The position numbers and the translations under genes are program-made. 64,000 bases of DNA, taken from Globodera rostochiensis. Its lineage: Eukaryota; Nematoda; Chromadorea; Rhabditida; Heteroderidae. Within the stretch, counting starts at the first letter, position 1. Every line of letters starts with the position of its first letter. This document shows positions 1 through 12,362 of this stretch, piece by piece. Under the pieces are notes generated by a model. The model was not told where the DNA came from. It did no database searches and saw only the letters and a program-made list of their open reading frames with translations. The DNA lies in contig JAEVLN010000022.1 of NCBI GenBank assembly GCA_018350325.1, positions 699,105 through 763,104 of the forward strand, read 5' to 3'.

Positions 1-1716
1 TCGGGCTCCTCTGTGTCCACCTGCTGTTGAGACTGCTGTTGTTGGACAGACCCCGGACGGCCCATCCCATACGCTCCCACTGAGGCGGGATGCGACTCCG
101 CAAAGGACGCAACATCGCCAGGAACTAAATAACCCCCCGATATTAATTAGTTTTGAAATTGTAAAAGAGGAAAGGGGTTGAACACCAAAGTCCAATCGAA
201 ATAATCGTCAAAAAATCCAAAACTGACCCGATCGAACACTTCCCGTAACGCTAGGTGCTGCCGACGTCGCAGCATTTTCAGTCTTAACAACTGTTAATGG
301 TGCCATTCGACTTTGGGAAGCAGCAGAGACGGACTCAGCAGGGGAAGTTTGGTACTGCGAAACGGTGGTTATAATGAGGTTGTCCGTCTGCTTGGACTGA
401 GACATCATGTGAGGGACGGGCTCAAATTGTCGGTGAAATTGTTGCTGGGACTGGCCCATCTAAACTTGAGGACAAGCCCTTCAAATCAGCCAAACACGAT
501 GCCGAACCTGTTGATGTTGTTGCACAAATTGTGGGTGACTGACGGGCATCGGCGCACGCAGTTGCACTGCTCCAGCAGGCGTCATGTGTTGATTGCCCAT
601 GAACATCTGCGAGGGATGGCCCGAAGAGGCAGGACGCGGTTGGTAATTGGCACCAGTCGGCGTCGGGGACGATGAATGACTGACAAAAGAGCTCTGGCTG
701 GGGATCCGTCTGAACAAAATGCATTGTGCGTCTCTGAACGGAATGGCAAAGACTTACTGAAACTGAACGGGGGTGCCAGTTTGGACCGACTGTTGGGACA
801 TTGACTGCTGGGCGGTTGTCGTGGTCGCAAAAAGAATGGGCCCACCGTTTGTGGTTTGCACCATCGGCATTCGTTGGACAGCTTAAGCAAAGAAAAATTG
901 AAGCATGTTTTGTGGAATTTTCTTGCTCCAAAACCTTTAACGATTGCTAGTCAACAATTAAAAATTCACTCATAGGTCGCATTCCCACTGAGCCTGGTTG
1001 ATTTGTCCCTGTTCCCATCATTGCCATGTGTTGTTGCTGTTGCTGCTCATACATTTGATGCTGACGATTGACGGAAGACAAAGATTAAATCAACAACACG
1101 CATTAACAATAACATCAACCTGGCGTTGGATTGCGTTATGGAAGAGCTGCGTCTTGCGCTCTGGGTCCCGTTCTGCATTAATTTGCGCTTGCACATTTTG
1201 AGGCAGATTTTGAAGCAAGTTTCTTAAAACGATAATGAGGCAACAATGCTTCTTAACATTATGCTTTTATTGCAACAGCGCCAAACGGCACCGCTGGGGC
1301 TTCTCAAAAGCTAAATATTGTCCAGGACACTGATTTGTAGGCTCAAGTTTTCTCAGAGTATCCCATGACCAAGTAATACTTGAACTGCTGCTGCTGCTGT
1401 TGTTGTCGTTGCTGCTGTGCGCCCATCCCCTGCGTGTACATGTGCTGGGGCATTCGCATCATCGTCTGCTGTTGCTGATGGGGTGACGGGTAAACCATGG
1501 CTTGGCGCGGCTGCTGTTGTTGGCTTATCATACCGGCCGAAGACGTCTGAATTTGCTGCTGTTGTGAGGGAAATGCCTGAATATTGAGACCAAATTGACA
1601 ATTAAAATGTTAACGAATGTCAAAATATGCGATTTTACCATTCTTTGCGTTTGCTGGGGCATTCTTTGAACATAATACTGCTGTTGTTGTTGTTGCGCAG
1701 GGTCGCCATAATTCAT
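1..1716 (-). CDS. Gln/Met/Pro-rich nuclear-type protein, 5' part (runs off the left edge)
   Basis: I do not recognise this gene. On the minus strand an ATG at 1716 opens a string of exons: 1716-1639, 1576-1380, 1222-1120, 1060-about 989, 881-758, 709-508, 459-240 and 124 to the edge. All are open in one frame and joined by GT-AG introns with matching phases. The exception is the 1060-989 to 881 join, where phases disagree unless a weak GC donor is used. The product is dominated by poly-Gln runs with Met, Pro, Ser and Thr. One more ordered, charged segment (exon 1222-1120) contains LLQNLPQNV and a DPERK-type stretch. Such composition is typical of transcriptional coactivators (CBP, Mediator or SWI/SNF-like), but no catalytic or DNA-binding domain lies in the visible part. 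The gene continues beyond position 1. The coding call is fairly sure; the identity is unknown. Confidence 0.7.
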
Positions 1717-2026
1717 TTCTGTTGGCTGACAACGGAAAAAAAGAACAACCCTAAAAGAGAGTTCAGCAAACAGAAACAATGCAACGGAAAGGCAAACTGA
1801 GTGTGTGGCACATTTGTGCAAATTGTATGTTGAGATCTTGAGATCGAGAAGTAATTTGTGAGCAAGCGAGAACGACTCTTTTCTAATCTTTTTTACAACG
1901 AAAACCTGCTGTGCTTAATCTTTCCCTGGCAATCTGACGCGAAACCTAATTTAAAAATCTTTGTCTTTTCCGAGTGTCGAGAATGGTCTCCGTGTTGTGG
2001 ACAGAAAAGCCCAAAATTTGCCCTTT

Positions 2027-2110
2027 TCGAGTTTTTCAATTTTTTGGCCATAACTTTTTTAAGCTTGTCCAATCGCAAAGCTACGCTTATGATAGAATCA
2101 ATTTTTCAAG
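2027..2110. repeat. Dispersed repeat, copy 1 (second copy near 26535)
   Basis: This AT-rich stretch shares a long, nearly identical core (TTTTTGGCCATAACTTTT followed by a GTCCAATCGCAAAGC block) with 26535-26625. Both copies lie in non-coding DNA. No terminal inverted repeats or open frame are visible. Confidence 0.6.
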
Positions 2111-2298
2111 AGTCTCAACCAAGTCTGTTAAGTTGAAAAAGTAAGTTTGATAAAAGGCTAAGCATTGCAAATAAAACTAAAATTAAATATTTCACTTTCG
2201 ATGTTTTCTGCAGATTTGTTTGTTGAAATAATTGCTGATCAAAACCTAATTAATTTCAAATAATAGCAGCTTTTGCTCAACTTTTCAACCGATTGGAC

Positions 2299-3243
2299 AT
2301 GCAAAACACAAGGTATTATATGCTTATTTTAATCTCATTAAAAAACGCTGTTTACGACGTCTTAATTCCAAGAGTTTAAATTCAAACATTCAGCCGCTCT
2401 TCCACCTTGCCCAAAACGATTCCTCGAAGCAATCGCGCGGAGACCAGAAGTCGTGCAAAAGATGAACTGAGAAAAGTCATTGGTGCGGTCGACAAAACCG
2501 TCGTCAGAAAATGGTAGCCGGTTTTTATTCAAAGTTGTGCTGCTTGAATGTGTCGTCCCGTGTTTAGGGAGAAGCGTTGGGTGATGCTCAAGGACAGCAG
2601 CATCAGTGTGTGGAAGTGGGTCCCGGTGTCATGCCCACCGGGGGGCGTTGTGGCACCCAAACTGGTTGCCCCGAAAGCGCCGGCGGTCACTGATGAGAAT
2701 TGTGCGGTGGGCACGGGTGAGGCAGCCGCTGATGAGACGACCATGCAGAGCGGCGCCTCGGGGGAAAACAACTCCAACGAAGACGCCGGTGGGTATAGAT
2801 TCGGCATAATTAATCCAGTTTTCAAAAATACAACGCTTCAAATTCATTATTGTACAACATGTCCAATTCCATTTATTAGTAAACGGGGTACTCCCCCGGT
2901 GGGAGGCCCATATCTGGTCGCACAATAACGTTAAACATTGTTAAAATATTTGTTCCAATCAATTTAAGCCGACGTAAACATGACGATGCTCAACACTGGA
3001 GAAGAGGAGGAGGACTCGAACACCGCTCTCGACTTTTCGGACGTTGGTGCGTTCGACAGCGATTCGCAGACATTTGATCAGATCGATTACAACAACAAAC
3101 GTGTTGTTGACGGGGCGGCGGAGGCTGGGAAGGGGCAGCCGACGGATTTCAGCCAAATGCGCAAGGATGAGGCGAAGGGTGGGGCAACAGCAAAGGCCAA
3201 CATGGCCTCCACGGAGTCACAACGGGCCGAGACGAACAAGTGA
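2299..3243 (+). CDS. bcl-7: BCL7 family protein (SWI/SNF chromatin-remodelling subunit)
   Basis: Four exons (2299-2312, 2394-2513, 2568-2788, 2969-3243) join in frame to a 209-residue protein ending at the TGA at 3241. The N-terminus carries the BCL7 signature: RAETRSRAKDELRKVI, then RKWEKRWVMLKDSSI and WKWVPV. The signature is split by a 54-base phase-2 intron exactly within a Trp codon. The C-terminal two thirds are acidic, Ser/Ala/Asp-rich and poorly conserved, as in other BCL7 proteins. BCL7 proteins are accessory subunits of BAF/SWI-SNF nucleosome remodellers and act in the nucleus. The 14-base first coding exon (starting MQNT) is the least certain part. It was chosen because its phase fits and it has a GT donor. 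Family assignment is firm. Confidence 0.88.
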
Positions 3244-5119
3244 GTGGGTCAAACAAACACTGCCCGCGGGGGTTTCGGTGAGTCTGCGAGATTTGTCCGT
3301 CTGAAGTCTTGAAGTGAAGGGTGTAACTGATTGACCAGTGTATTTGGCAAGCTCACTGACTGTTTTCGAATACATGGGTAAGCATGAGCCAAAAAACCGT
3401 GAAGCCGGCGTTAGACTGAAATTCCAATACGGGTCCAGCATTTACAAGCAGGTCCCCCCTGTTAGCAGCCATTGTTGCGCATGGCATTATGTGTTGTTCT
3501 GTTCAGAATGTACCAACTGCAGTGAGCAAATGGACTCATACCTTCCGAAAGAGGGACATTTGTGGCGCTTCGGCTGTTTTCTTTGTCAAATCAATGCGTT
3601 CATGGCTTTGTGTTTATCGCGCTTCGCATAATTGGCATGTTTCCCCCTATTTTGATCTCTCATTAGGGAAGGACAAGGTCCTGCCAAATGCCACAACCTT
3701 CCAATTTAGGAGGCGGTATCTATTTTTCGGGGTTTGAAATCTGAATGTATTTATGCCGGGGCAATTGGTTTACCTTTCTTGTTCTTCCCCATCATTTGCA
3801 GCATTTTTGTACATTTGAAATATTGATCATAATTAAGAATTAAACTTTATATGTTTGGAATGGTGAATTTTAAATTTGTCAATGGATACTTTCGGTTTTT
3901 CGGTTAGAAGCTGTCCGAAGTCGTCTAGCAAACTCTAGGAGGTTGTGATGGTCAAACCGCCTTCAGTCATCAACAACCGGCAGAGTTGCCCGAACGACCG
4001 TGGACAAATTTTATTTATTTTTATTAATATAATTGTTTTGTACGGAATGCGGAGTATCGGATTGGGCAGCAGAAATGTCCCTGGGTGGTGGTGAAAAGGA
4101 ATTTTATGGCCCGCTTTGACAGTGGACATTCATTGGTGTAAAGTGGGGGAGGGGGGGGGGGTCGACCCCTTCCCTGACCAGCAACAGGGGAAGATCGATG
4201 GGGGAAGGAAGAAGCTGTGCGGGGTGGGCTGCTGCCGTCTGTTCACTTTATGGTGCGGGGAACGTTTCGCCCGAGGGGACGAGGCGATTTATTGGGCGGA
4301 GGGCAGGAGCAGAAGGAGGCGGGCGAGACAGCTGTCCGAACTTTGGGGGGCCAAAATGTGCGTTTGGGGGAATGGCCCGGGGCAGAATTTGAAGAGTTTG
4401 ATGAAGAGAAGGAGATATTATTGGACTTGGAGTTGAGAAAACATCGAATGTCATCGTTTTTTCACATTCTAGCTGAGTCGGCGTTTTGTCTTATTCTGGC
4501 TGAGTCGGCGTTTTGTCTTATTCTGGCTGAGTCGGCGTTTTGTCTTATTCTAGCTGAGTTGGAGTTTTGGCCATTATGGCTGGCTGAGTCTTCAAACGGC
4601 GGAACGACGTGGGGGGGGGGCACAGGTCCACATATTATTTGGACGGTCAAGTGGTCGGATGAGTATAATGCGAGGATCACCGAAACACCGGAGGGCACTG
4701 CTGGTCACCATCAGCGGAACTTTCCAAATTTTACTTCCCCCCTTTCCTTTCCTTCCGACATCTGTTCGAGCCTCTCCTCCAGCAGCAGCACAAGTCGGGC
4801 TCGTTATTAAGCGGCAAATCCACGCGCCTATTTGTGTGGGGGTATTTGTTCTTCCGAATTTGGGTCATTCACTTCCCCCCCCCCGCCCCTCCCATAACGT
4901 ACAGAAATATTCCCCCCCCCCCCCCGCCGACGTTTTCTTTTGTTTCGCCATAAGTGTAAGTGCTATTGGTAAAGCAAAAGAGCCTTTTGACATTGCGCCA
5001 TTCATGCGTCCCCGGAAGGGAAAGTTTTCCAATTCACTTTTCGTGGACACTTCCGTTTGCTTCTCCCCTGTCCATCAACAAAAACAAAATTGGGCTATTC
5101 CTTCCTCCTTTTGGTAAAG
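3244..5119. other. Intergenic, no supported gene
   Basis: Between BCL7 and the PAN-domain gene I see only short unconserved open frames, poly-G and poly-C tracts (near 4143, 4610, 4877, 4910) and one short tandem repeat (4468-4570). An open stretch at 3338-3631 on the plus strand has no recognisable domain. Confidence 0.5.
4468..4570. repeat. 27-bp tandem repeat, about 3.5 copies
   Basis: The unit reads roughly GCTGAGTCGGCGTTTTGTC plus TTATTCTG and repeats head to tail, with the last copy diverged. It lies in intergenic DNA. Confidence 0.85.
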
Positions 5120-8100
5120 ATGGCGGTCTCCTGCTCTTCTTCTTCCTCCTCCTCCTTCGTTCTTGTACTCCTCTTCGTCGTCGTCCTGCTCCTCTTCCTC
5201 CCATATGCATCCGTCGACTCCTCTTCCTCCCACCTCAGCCGAACTCTCCCGGCTTCTGCCGCCCTCCCGTCGTTGTCCCATAATCTTCGTCATAAATCCA
5301 TTGCCAAACTCACTACAGCGTCGCCGGCCGTGGGTCGACAGAAGCCGAACCTTGCGGTTTTCAGTTATGGAGCTTCGAGTGCCGTCATTGGTGAACAGTG
5401 GGGCAATGAAACGGGCGAGGAACTGCTCGGCAACGGGCAAATGCTGGCAAGTGTGCCGGATTTAAGTGAGTGAAACCGGTGGAAGAACTCATAATACACA
5501 TAAATGGGCTCAAATTCGGAACGCATTTGATGAGAGAGAATCAAAATTCGAAATTGAAACGCAATTTTAAAAGGTTTGCAAATTTCAAAATAAAAAAAGG
5601 GCAAAACCATCGACTACATACAATAAAGGTATTCATTAGGCGACCCGTGCTTCCGTCGCTACGCGAACAGGTTGCTGTTTTAAAACGCTTCTTCTTTTCG
5701 CCTCCCAACCATTCTGTTCACAAATTAGCATCATTGTCAACGCGCAACCCTTCGAGCGTCGGTCAAGCATTTCGTTGATTAATTGCAAGGTAAATCGAAA
5801 AACAGCGAGAACCATCGGGCTCGATGGTTCTTGAAGTAATGACGTTCGAGACCTAAATTTACCGAGACTCGAGACCCCAAAAAGCAACGAGATTTTCTCG
5901 ATTCGAGACTGAGATTCTCGAACATCCCTATTGAGCAGCGTTCAGTCACACAACAACTTCCCCCCTCACCCACCAAAAGGTGCAATGTCTACGCTCCCCC
6001 GTGGGCGTTTACTCGTGTCGCTCATTTGTCTACGACAACCTGAACCAAGTCTGCGACCTGTTCGCCCATGTGGGCGATCAGTCGCCGGCAAAGTGGGAAA
6101 GAAATGAGTTTGGCATAATGTGCATGACGGTGCCCTTGACTTGAAAGGCTTCTTCGCTTCAAAACACGCGACTATTTCGAGCCAACAGCTGCCATTCATT
6201 GTGCCCTGGATGGAAATGAGCCCCTCAAGGCCAATGTTCCGCTGTCCCCAGTCGCACCGCCTCTGATGGGAATTTCCATCAAATCGCCACTTTCATCCCC
6301 CGGGGGTACGGTTGCGAACAAAACAGTTTTTTCGGGACCGATCCCGACTGAACTGAACAATGACGGGATTGGCATTCATTTTTGTCAGATGCTTCTTTCT
6401 CCACAATGTTCCCACTTCCTCCATCGCCCGTCCCTCCCCATTTGCCGATGAAGGCACTTCAAACGACTCCACCCGTTATGGTCGGACCCACCGGCGAACA
6501 AACAGATGAGGAAGAGCCACCTCGCCAGGAACCGGTCACCGTCAAGGGGAAGGAGGACGGCTCGGGAAAAGCACGAAACGGCATGGAAACGGTGGGAACA
6601 GCAACGGGAGAGCAGCCAAAGGAGTGCACAGCATCCCAAGGTGGGAAAGGACGGGCACAGTGCTCTAATTTTGGGGCTGACAGTCACAGACAGAACAAAT
6701 GCCAATCCGAGTTCCGATGACCCAACTAAAAATTCAAAAATTTTATATTTTATTTAATGAAATTTTGTGCCAGTGCCACGCTTCCTGCGCACAATGGACT
6801 TTGAGGTGGACGACATTTTATTTGTGTTTTAAGCATTCCAAAAGCATAACAAAAAGTCCCAAAGTGCAGCTTTTCGGTTTCGACGAGTCGCGAATTGGCA
6901 ATGTGCGCGGGGCCGAGGAGTGCGCGAGCGCTTGCATCAACAAACGCGCATCAAATGGCGCTGGCGTCAAGTGCCATTCCTTTGAGTTCACGGCCGCGCG
7001 ATCAGACTGCACATTCTCCGCAGAATCGGCCGTCCCCTTGGGCATTTTTACCGAATTTACCAAATTTAGTCCCTTCAGTGTATTCGTCGTTTCCCCTCAG
7101 GCAATGGACAGCTCCGTCAAAGGCCAGGCACCGATTACTTTGAGCACATTTGTGTGGACCGACTGTTAGCCAAGTTTGGCGTCAAGATTAAATTTAAAAG
7201 TTACAAATTGTTTGGAGGCCCTTGGGGGACATAATTTGTCAAAAGTAATTAAAAAATGATGCGCAACAAATTTGACAGCCAATGCCAGCCCTCTGTTGTG
7301 CCCGGCTTTCGCCGCTTTCCCCAAATGATTCTTGTCGGATTTGCGGAGACTGTCGTGGATTCTCCGTCGTTGCAGGAATGCTTCGACAACTGCTTGAACA
7401 GTCGGTATAAAGCCTCCTCTGGGACATTATTGTCCAAATATTTGCACAATTTTCAGACAATTGTACGGATTCGTCTGTTCCAGTGGAATGTTTTACTTTG
7501 AAGTATGGCGTTGAACTGAACGAATTCGGCAACAAATTTTTGGTTATGTTTAAAGGAGCCACAGCTGAATTGCATTCTGAACACGGAGGACCGGAAGAGT
7601 CAGCCGGAGCTGTTCACGTCGGAGACGTCCGACCTGGTCGACTATTTCGAGACGGGTAAAAACGTTGTTGGCACATTTTGTGGCGGGGGCCGAATGATTT
7701 TGTCCGATGACTCATTTTTGCGTTGAAGGTTGTTCTGCAGGAAACAGGACAATTGGAGCGGGCAACGGAGGAAGACAAAGGGATGACGGAATGTCGTTGA
7801 GGAAGCAAGGTGAATGGATTTGGGTAGAGCATTTGGTGAGGATTAACCGGACGGGCTTTCCGTCTTAAGTACAGATTAGGGCCCCACGTCGGGGTTGAGA
7901 ATTGCGGGGTCGGAGTTTTTCGGGGGTGGGACTGTCGGGGTCGGGGAATCCCCGAAAACTGGCTTAAATTTGTGGGGTCGGTGTTTCAACTCTTGTATGT
8001 ACAGATCATCCGAAATTCCAAACCCGTTTTTATTCCAATTAATGGCCAATCCGATCCCAAATCCGGCATTTCTCTATGCGTCCCCAACTCTGCTCCCCCC

Positions 8101-8907
8101 CCCCCCCCCGAACAGATTTTGTTGGACCAAGACGACACCGAGAGCCAGTGCCGAAGATGCTGGAGGCATCAACAACAACAGCAGCATCGTTGCCACCCTC
8201 GACATCATCACACCCTCCCCCTTCCGTGCCATCGTTTTCTTCGTACAAAGGAGCAATTTGGACCGGATGGACCCGGTGTGCTGGCAAAGGCCGTTGGACA
8301 ACCATCGGAATACAAATGAGGTGGAAAATGAATGAATGTTTTGGCACTTTGGCATTGTGTAAAACATTTGAGACAAAAAATCTGTGGCCCGCGCCTCTGT
8401 GGGAAGGAGGAAAGACAGTGCAATTTGGTGGGCACGACGCCCATCGACGGCGACGGGCTGAGGAAGGGCACTGAGGGCACAAAGTCGGCCGTGCCGAAGG
8501 GAGGTCAGTGGGTTAGCGAGACGAACTCGATGCCGCCAACACACCGATATGCATACGCTACACAGCGACTGAACCCGAAATATTTGTTGACTGAAACTCG
8601 AGACTCTCGAGTCGCCCTAATAGACCGGGTTAGCCAAAATTCCTCCTGTACTTTTTTGTTCAGAATCGAGGCGAAGGGATTTCCATCCTCCGGCAGTCGG
8701 TCATTATTCACAGCGCGGAAGAATGCCGCCGGCTTTGCTAAGTTTCCTTTGGAGACGACGGCGGTGATTAGAGGGAATTTGTTCAATTTGTTGTCCCGAA
8801 ATTTGCGCTTATTTGATAAGAACTTGTATTTATTGGTTATTATCGCATGTGAATCGGAATATAATTGTCGGCATTCATTGGAAAATTGCACTTTTTTGGT
8901 CACATAA
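5120..8907 (+). CDS. Secreted multi-PAN/apple-domain protein
   Basis: The ATG at 5120 begins a Ser run followed by a Leu/Val-rich signal peptide. Exons that join in phase are 5120-5446, 5980-6092, 6148-6305, 6389-6640, 6865-7041, 7101-7164, 7279-7404, 7457-7502, 7556-7655 and 7741-7809, with further exons from 8116. At least three PAN modules are visible, each with the spaced cysteines (for example AEECASACINK, LQECFDNCLNSR, YSCRSFVYD) and the typical ending DYFE (RDYFEP, DYFEHICV, VDYFE). A fourth, less certain PAN half lies near 8650-8907 (HSAEECRRLC, then CESEYNC). PAN domains bind protein or carbohydrate, and nematode examples are cuticle or apical-matrix proteins. Two introns appear to be GC-AG (donors at 5447 and 7042). 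The 3' splicing after 8116 is unresolved, and the stop at 8905-8907 is a guess. Confidence 0.75.
7878..8015. repeat. Dispersed GTCGGGG-rich repeat, copy 1
   Basis: This stretch begins with an ACGTCGGGGTTGAGAATT core and continues with several GTCGGGG/CCCCGA blocks. It ends in a GGGGTCGGTGTTTCAAC segment. The same order of blocks recurs at 20977-21090. Here it lies between exons of the PAN-domain gene. Confidence 0.7.
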
Positions 8908-8938
8908 ATTTCACCACCACCGTTATGAATAGAGGCCG

Positions 8939-8990
8939 GAATTGAGAACCGATCAAGATTTCGATCGAGAATCTCGATCGGTCCAATTTC
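8939..8990. mobile_element. Short inverted-repeat element (MITE-like, GATC-rich family)
   Basis: Imperfect inverted ends (GGAATTGAGAACCGATC and its near complement GATCGGTCCAATTTC) flank a GATCGAGAATCTCGATC palindrome. Related but longer copies sit at 49427-49526 and 55601-55703. No open frame. Confidence 0.45.
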
Positions 8991-9183
8991 TAGTTAGAAT
9001 TAGTCAATTTAGCCCGGCGAGCGGGACTCCCGCGGGAGAAAGGCTGGAGTTCAACCCGTAAATTTCGATCTTGCGCTCCCGGCTGACGTGCCCTCCAGCT
9101 CCAAGCCCATTTAAAGCCCAAGCAAATGACCATGGTCAAAGGGCACAGTGCCCGTTTCCCCTATACTAAGGCACCGGCCCCCC

Positions 9184-11028
9184 TCAAAGACGCCGTGCCC
9201 CCCTCTCCCGTCCGCCTCCTTTCATTGCCTGTCCGTTCCTCTCCGGCCGTGCCGGTTCCGCCACAATTTGCCGATAGCCAAGCGATGTGACCACCACCGG
9301 AATTTCCGTTTCAATGCCCGGCAAAGCGTTGAAACGAAGCACGTAGGAAAGGACGATGATAGAGTCGGGCGAGCCTTGATGCGTTGGCACGGCCTGTTCC
9401 GGCACCCGTAACATGCATTCCTCCATGTCCTATAGCGCAATAAGCGTAGACAAAATCTCAAATTTTATTTAAAAAAATCCGGGATTCCCGGACACCGATA
9501 AGATTTGGGATCCCGGGATTTCGCTCAATTCTAAGCCTCCATTCACTCACCAAATCGGTTCGGCCCTTTACCCTGCCCAATGGGTAGGAGTCCATCACAT
9601 TCTCCACCACTTTGCGATCGCTGGCTTGCTCATACCGGCTCCGTGCCTCGAACTGAGTCTTCAGCACCAACTTAAGGCAACGTTCGGGATAAGGTTGGCA
9701 CCTCGCCCCCGACTCCGAGAACCCCGATCCCAGACGATTTTGGATCAATCTCCGACCCCGACCCGACCCGACAGTGCCTTCCCCGACAACCCAACCCCGA
9801 CAATTTGTTGTTCTTCGATCCCCAACCTTTCGACACCGATCCCCGCCCGACTTTTCCCTCCCCGAACGTCGGGGTGCCAACCCTATTTTAGAATAAAAGG
9901 CACACAATCGGCAGCAAAATGAATTGCCTGAAGACGGCAGTCCTTTAGTGTCTTTCGCGTCCCGTTCCTCACATGAAGATGAGCCCTGATCACCTGAACT
10001 TCCAAAAAAAATGTACCAATGCCAAAGTACTAGTATTCAGAATTCGGAGGCCCGTGCCGACCTCGCCTATGCAGAATACGGTCCGAGGCAAGCTGATCTG
10101 AAGTCGGACAGTGCCGAAAGGAAGTGTACACACAGTAAAGTCGATCTCGTCCTGGTAGTCAAAGTGTATAATGGCGTGGGGAATGTCGTCGAAGTAGGAC
10201 TTGGCGAGCACCAGAAAGGGGAACACCTCCACGGCTGAACACTGATTGAAGGGGGTGGGAGATGTCCGATTGATCAGACAAAACATGAAGTCAATAGGGA
10301 CAAAAGGTACGATCGATCAGAACATGAAATCAATAGGGACAAAATGTCCGATCGATCAGAACATGAAATCAATAGGGACAAAATGTCCGATCGATCAGAA
10401 CATGAGGCCCATTTGGTCAATTGACTTACGTGCTCAGCATTGCCAATAAGTTGCACTTTGATGCTGTACCGGATGGAGCCAAATTGGCTTTCTGAAATGG
10501 TAAATAAGATTAATGCTTTACAAATTATTAACTACCGAAACTGCTCGGCACCGAATCCGGAATCGTTACGCGTAGGCCAAATTTGTGCCGGCCCGGCGAC
10601 AATTCCATGGGCTGCTGACAGAGTGGGACCACAATGTTCAAATAAGCCTATAAGATGAGGTTCGGTTAGAAACGACCCAATTGAGGGCCACCGCGTTTCT
10701 CAGCCCCACCTGTTCAGTCTCGTAGATTTTGTCAGTGTGAATGTTCACCCACCCGGTCTGGCCAACTCCGCTGATTTCGGCCAAAAACTCTTGGATTGCG
10801 TTGTCTGGATCAGCAGAGTCCAGAAGCACCTGTAAAGGGACGGCCAGAGCAGTTCTTTTCCGTGCTTTCAAAAAGGATTAATTAACTTAATTCAAATTCA
10901 AATTCCCAATGGCACAATTTTCATTGCCCGTGCCCGCCGAAAAAGTGTCTCCTTACAGTGGCGCTCAAACATTCGCCGCTGTAAACGCGCGTTTCGCTGA
11001 GCACCAAATTCAATGCGACGGTCGGCAT
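9184..11028 (-). CDS. Arrestin-domain-containing protein (ARRDC/alpha-arrestin type)
   Basis: Eight exons (11028-10957, 10829-10710, 10647-10536, 10491-10430, 10241-10062, 9993-9928, 9670-9551, 9429-9184) join without frame error into 325 residues. The arrestin N fold is seen as VLSETRVYSGE near the start, then LSPGRHKFGLRVTIPDSVPS and IRYSIKVQLIG. The arrestin C fold follows: TVFCIGE, VIRAHLHVRNGT, and IIVLSYVLRF near the end. Alpha-arrestins are cytosolic adaptors that link membrane cargo to ubiquitin ligases and endocytosis. I see no PPxY motif in the short tail after the C fold, so an E3-recruiting role is not supported. The intron after the exon ending at 9928 uses a GC donor. The intron between exons 4 and 5 carries a 39-bp tandem repeat. 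Confidence 0.88.
10275..10405. repeat. 39-bp tandem repeat inside an arrestin-gene intron
   Basis: About 3.3 head-to-tail copies of a unit containing AACATGAAATCAATAGGGAC and a CGATCGATCAG block. It lies wholly within the intron between exons 10491-10430 and 10241-10062. Confidence 0.88.
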
Positions 11029-12362
11029 CTGCTGAGAAAATGGGAAATAATGTGCCTAATTTGTAAGACTAACCCGGACCAATCTGTAAGACCAAAAATT
11101 TTTTGTTTTCAGAAAAAAAATTCCCAATAACCGACAGCCCTCTTCTCTCTCTCTACCTATGAATAACATTTTACTAGTAAGTGGCTGACAGAAACCCACC
11201 CCCCCCCCCACTCTTTCAAAGGCTTTCAATGGAATAAATCTATTCAAATTTCACTGACCCGACCCGCCACACGCATCAACAATTCCATTATTATTTGATT
11301 TTGGGCACGGGAAATGGAGGGAAAGGCCGCGGGAAAAGTGGACAAAACGGAAAATTTCTTCGAGAAAGAGGAGCCAATTGATGGGAATGGGAGAGGAAGT
11401 TGCTGTCAACAGTCATTAAGCCAAATTGGATGAACAGCGCGTGAAAAGGGAGAAGAAAGCTCTTCCCCTCCCCGGAGGGGAGAGGGGAGGGCATTAATTA
11501 GGGCAGAGCCCGCGGGGGCTTTTGAAGGAATTGCAAATGGATGCCATTCTGGGAAGGCAAAGAACAAAAACGCTTCAGCAACCGCTCCGGATAGAAAAAG
11601 AGTAGAGAAATTTCGGTAGAAATTCGACTCTTTCTTTCACAAACGGCGGATGCACTTTTGGGGCCCCTGGGGGGATGGATGTCGGCGCATTTATCCCTCC
11701 ATTATCCGACGCTGTCCTCTAATCACTTAAGGCCCGAATCCCCCCTAATCTCTTTTCGTTTACCTGTGCCGGTTGGCCAAGACAATTCATTGGGACACTC
11801 ATTTTCGTTGCCGCCGACGACTATTTTTTGCTTCCGGCCATCATTTTGCAATGTTTTCGAAACCTAATTACTGTGACTAAATGAAATTTATGGAGGAATA
11901 TTAAAAGTTTGGCAGGAAAGCAAATCCCGGTTTAGTTTAGAGTAGCGAATGGCAAACAAAAGCAGTGCCAAAGGGGGAGGGGGGAAACTTGGGCCACCAT
12001 TTTCTGGCCCCTTCCCCCGCTGGAAGCCGTCAACAAAGTCATCTGTTTGGTAATGGTTAGTAAATGCCCCCCGGCATCGATTTTCGCCGGAAGGGAGTAA
12101 ATGGTTGGGTGCTTTTCACTGGGGGGTCCGGGCAGATTAATAATGAAATGGACGAAGAGATTTGGACATCCAATCCATTGTAATCAAATAAATCTAAAGC
12201 CTTCTCCAAATAAACAAAGCCCTCAAATTGAATGGAATTCCAATTCCCATGAGGCCGGACGCCAACCCGCCCATTTCACCCAAAAACATTTGTTTTTCAT
12301 TAACTCATTATGATTCAGACTCTAACAGATAGAACAAATTCACCTTTTATGTCGTTTAACAA
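11029..12362. other. Intergenic, no supported gene
   Basis: This stretch separates the arrestin-gene start from the 3' end of the F-box-like gene. It has CT-rich tracts, a poly-C run near 11203 and no conserved open frame that I can support. Confidence 0.5.
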
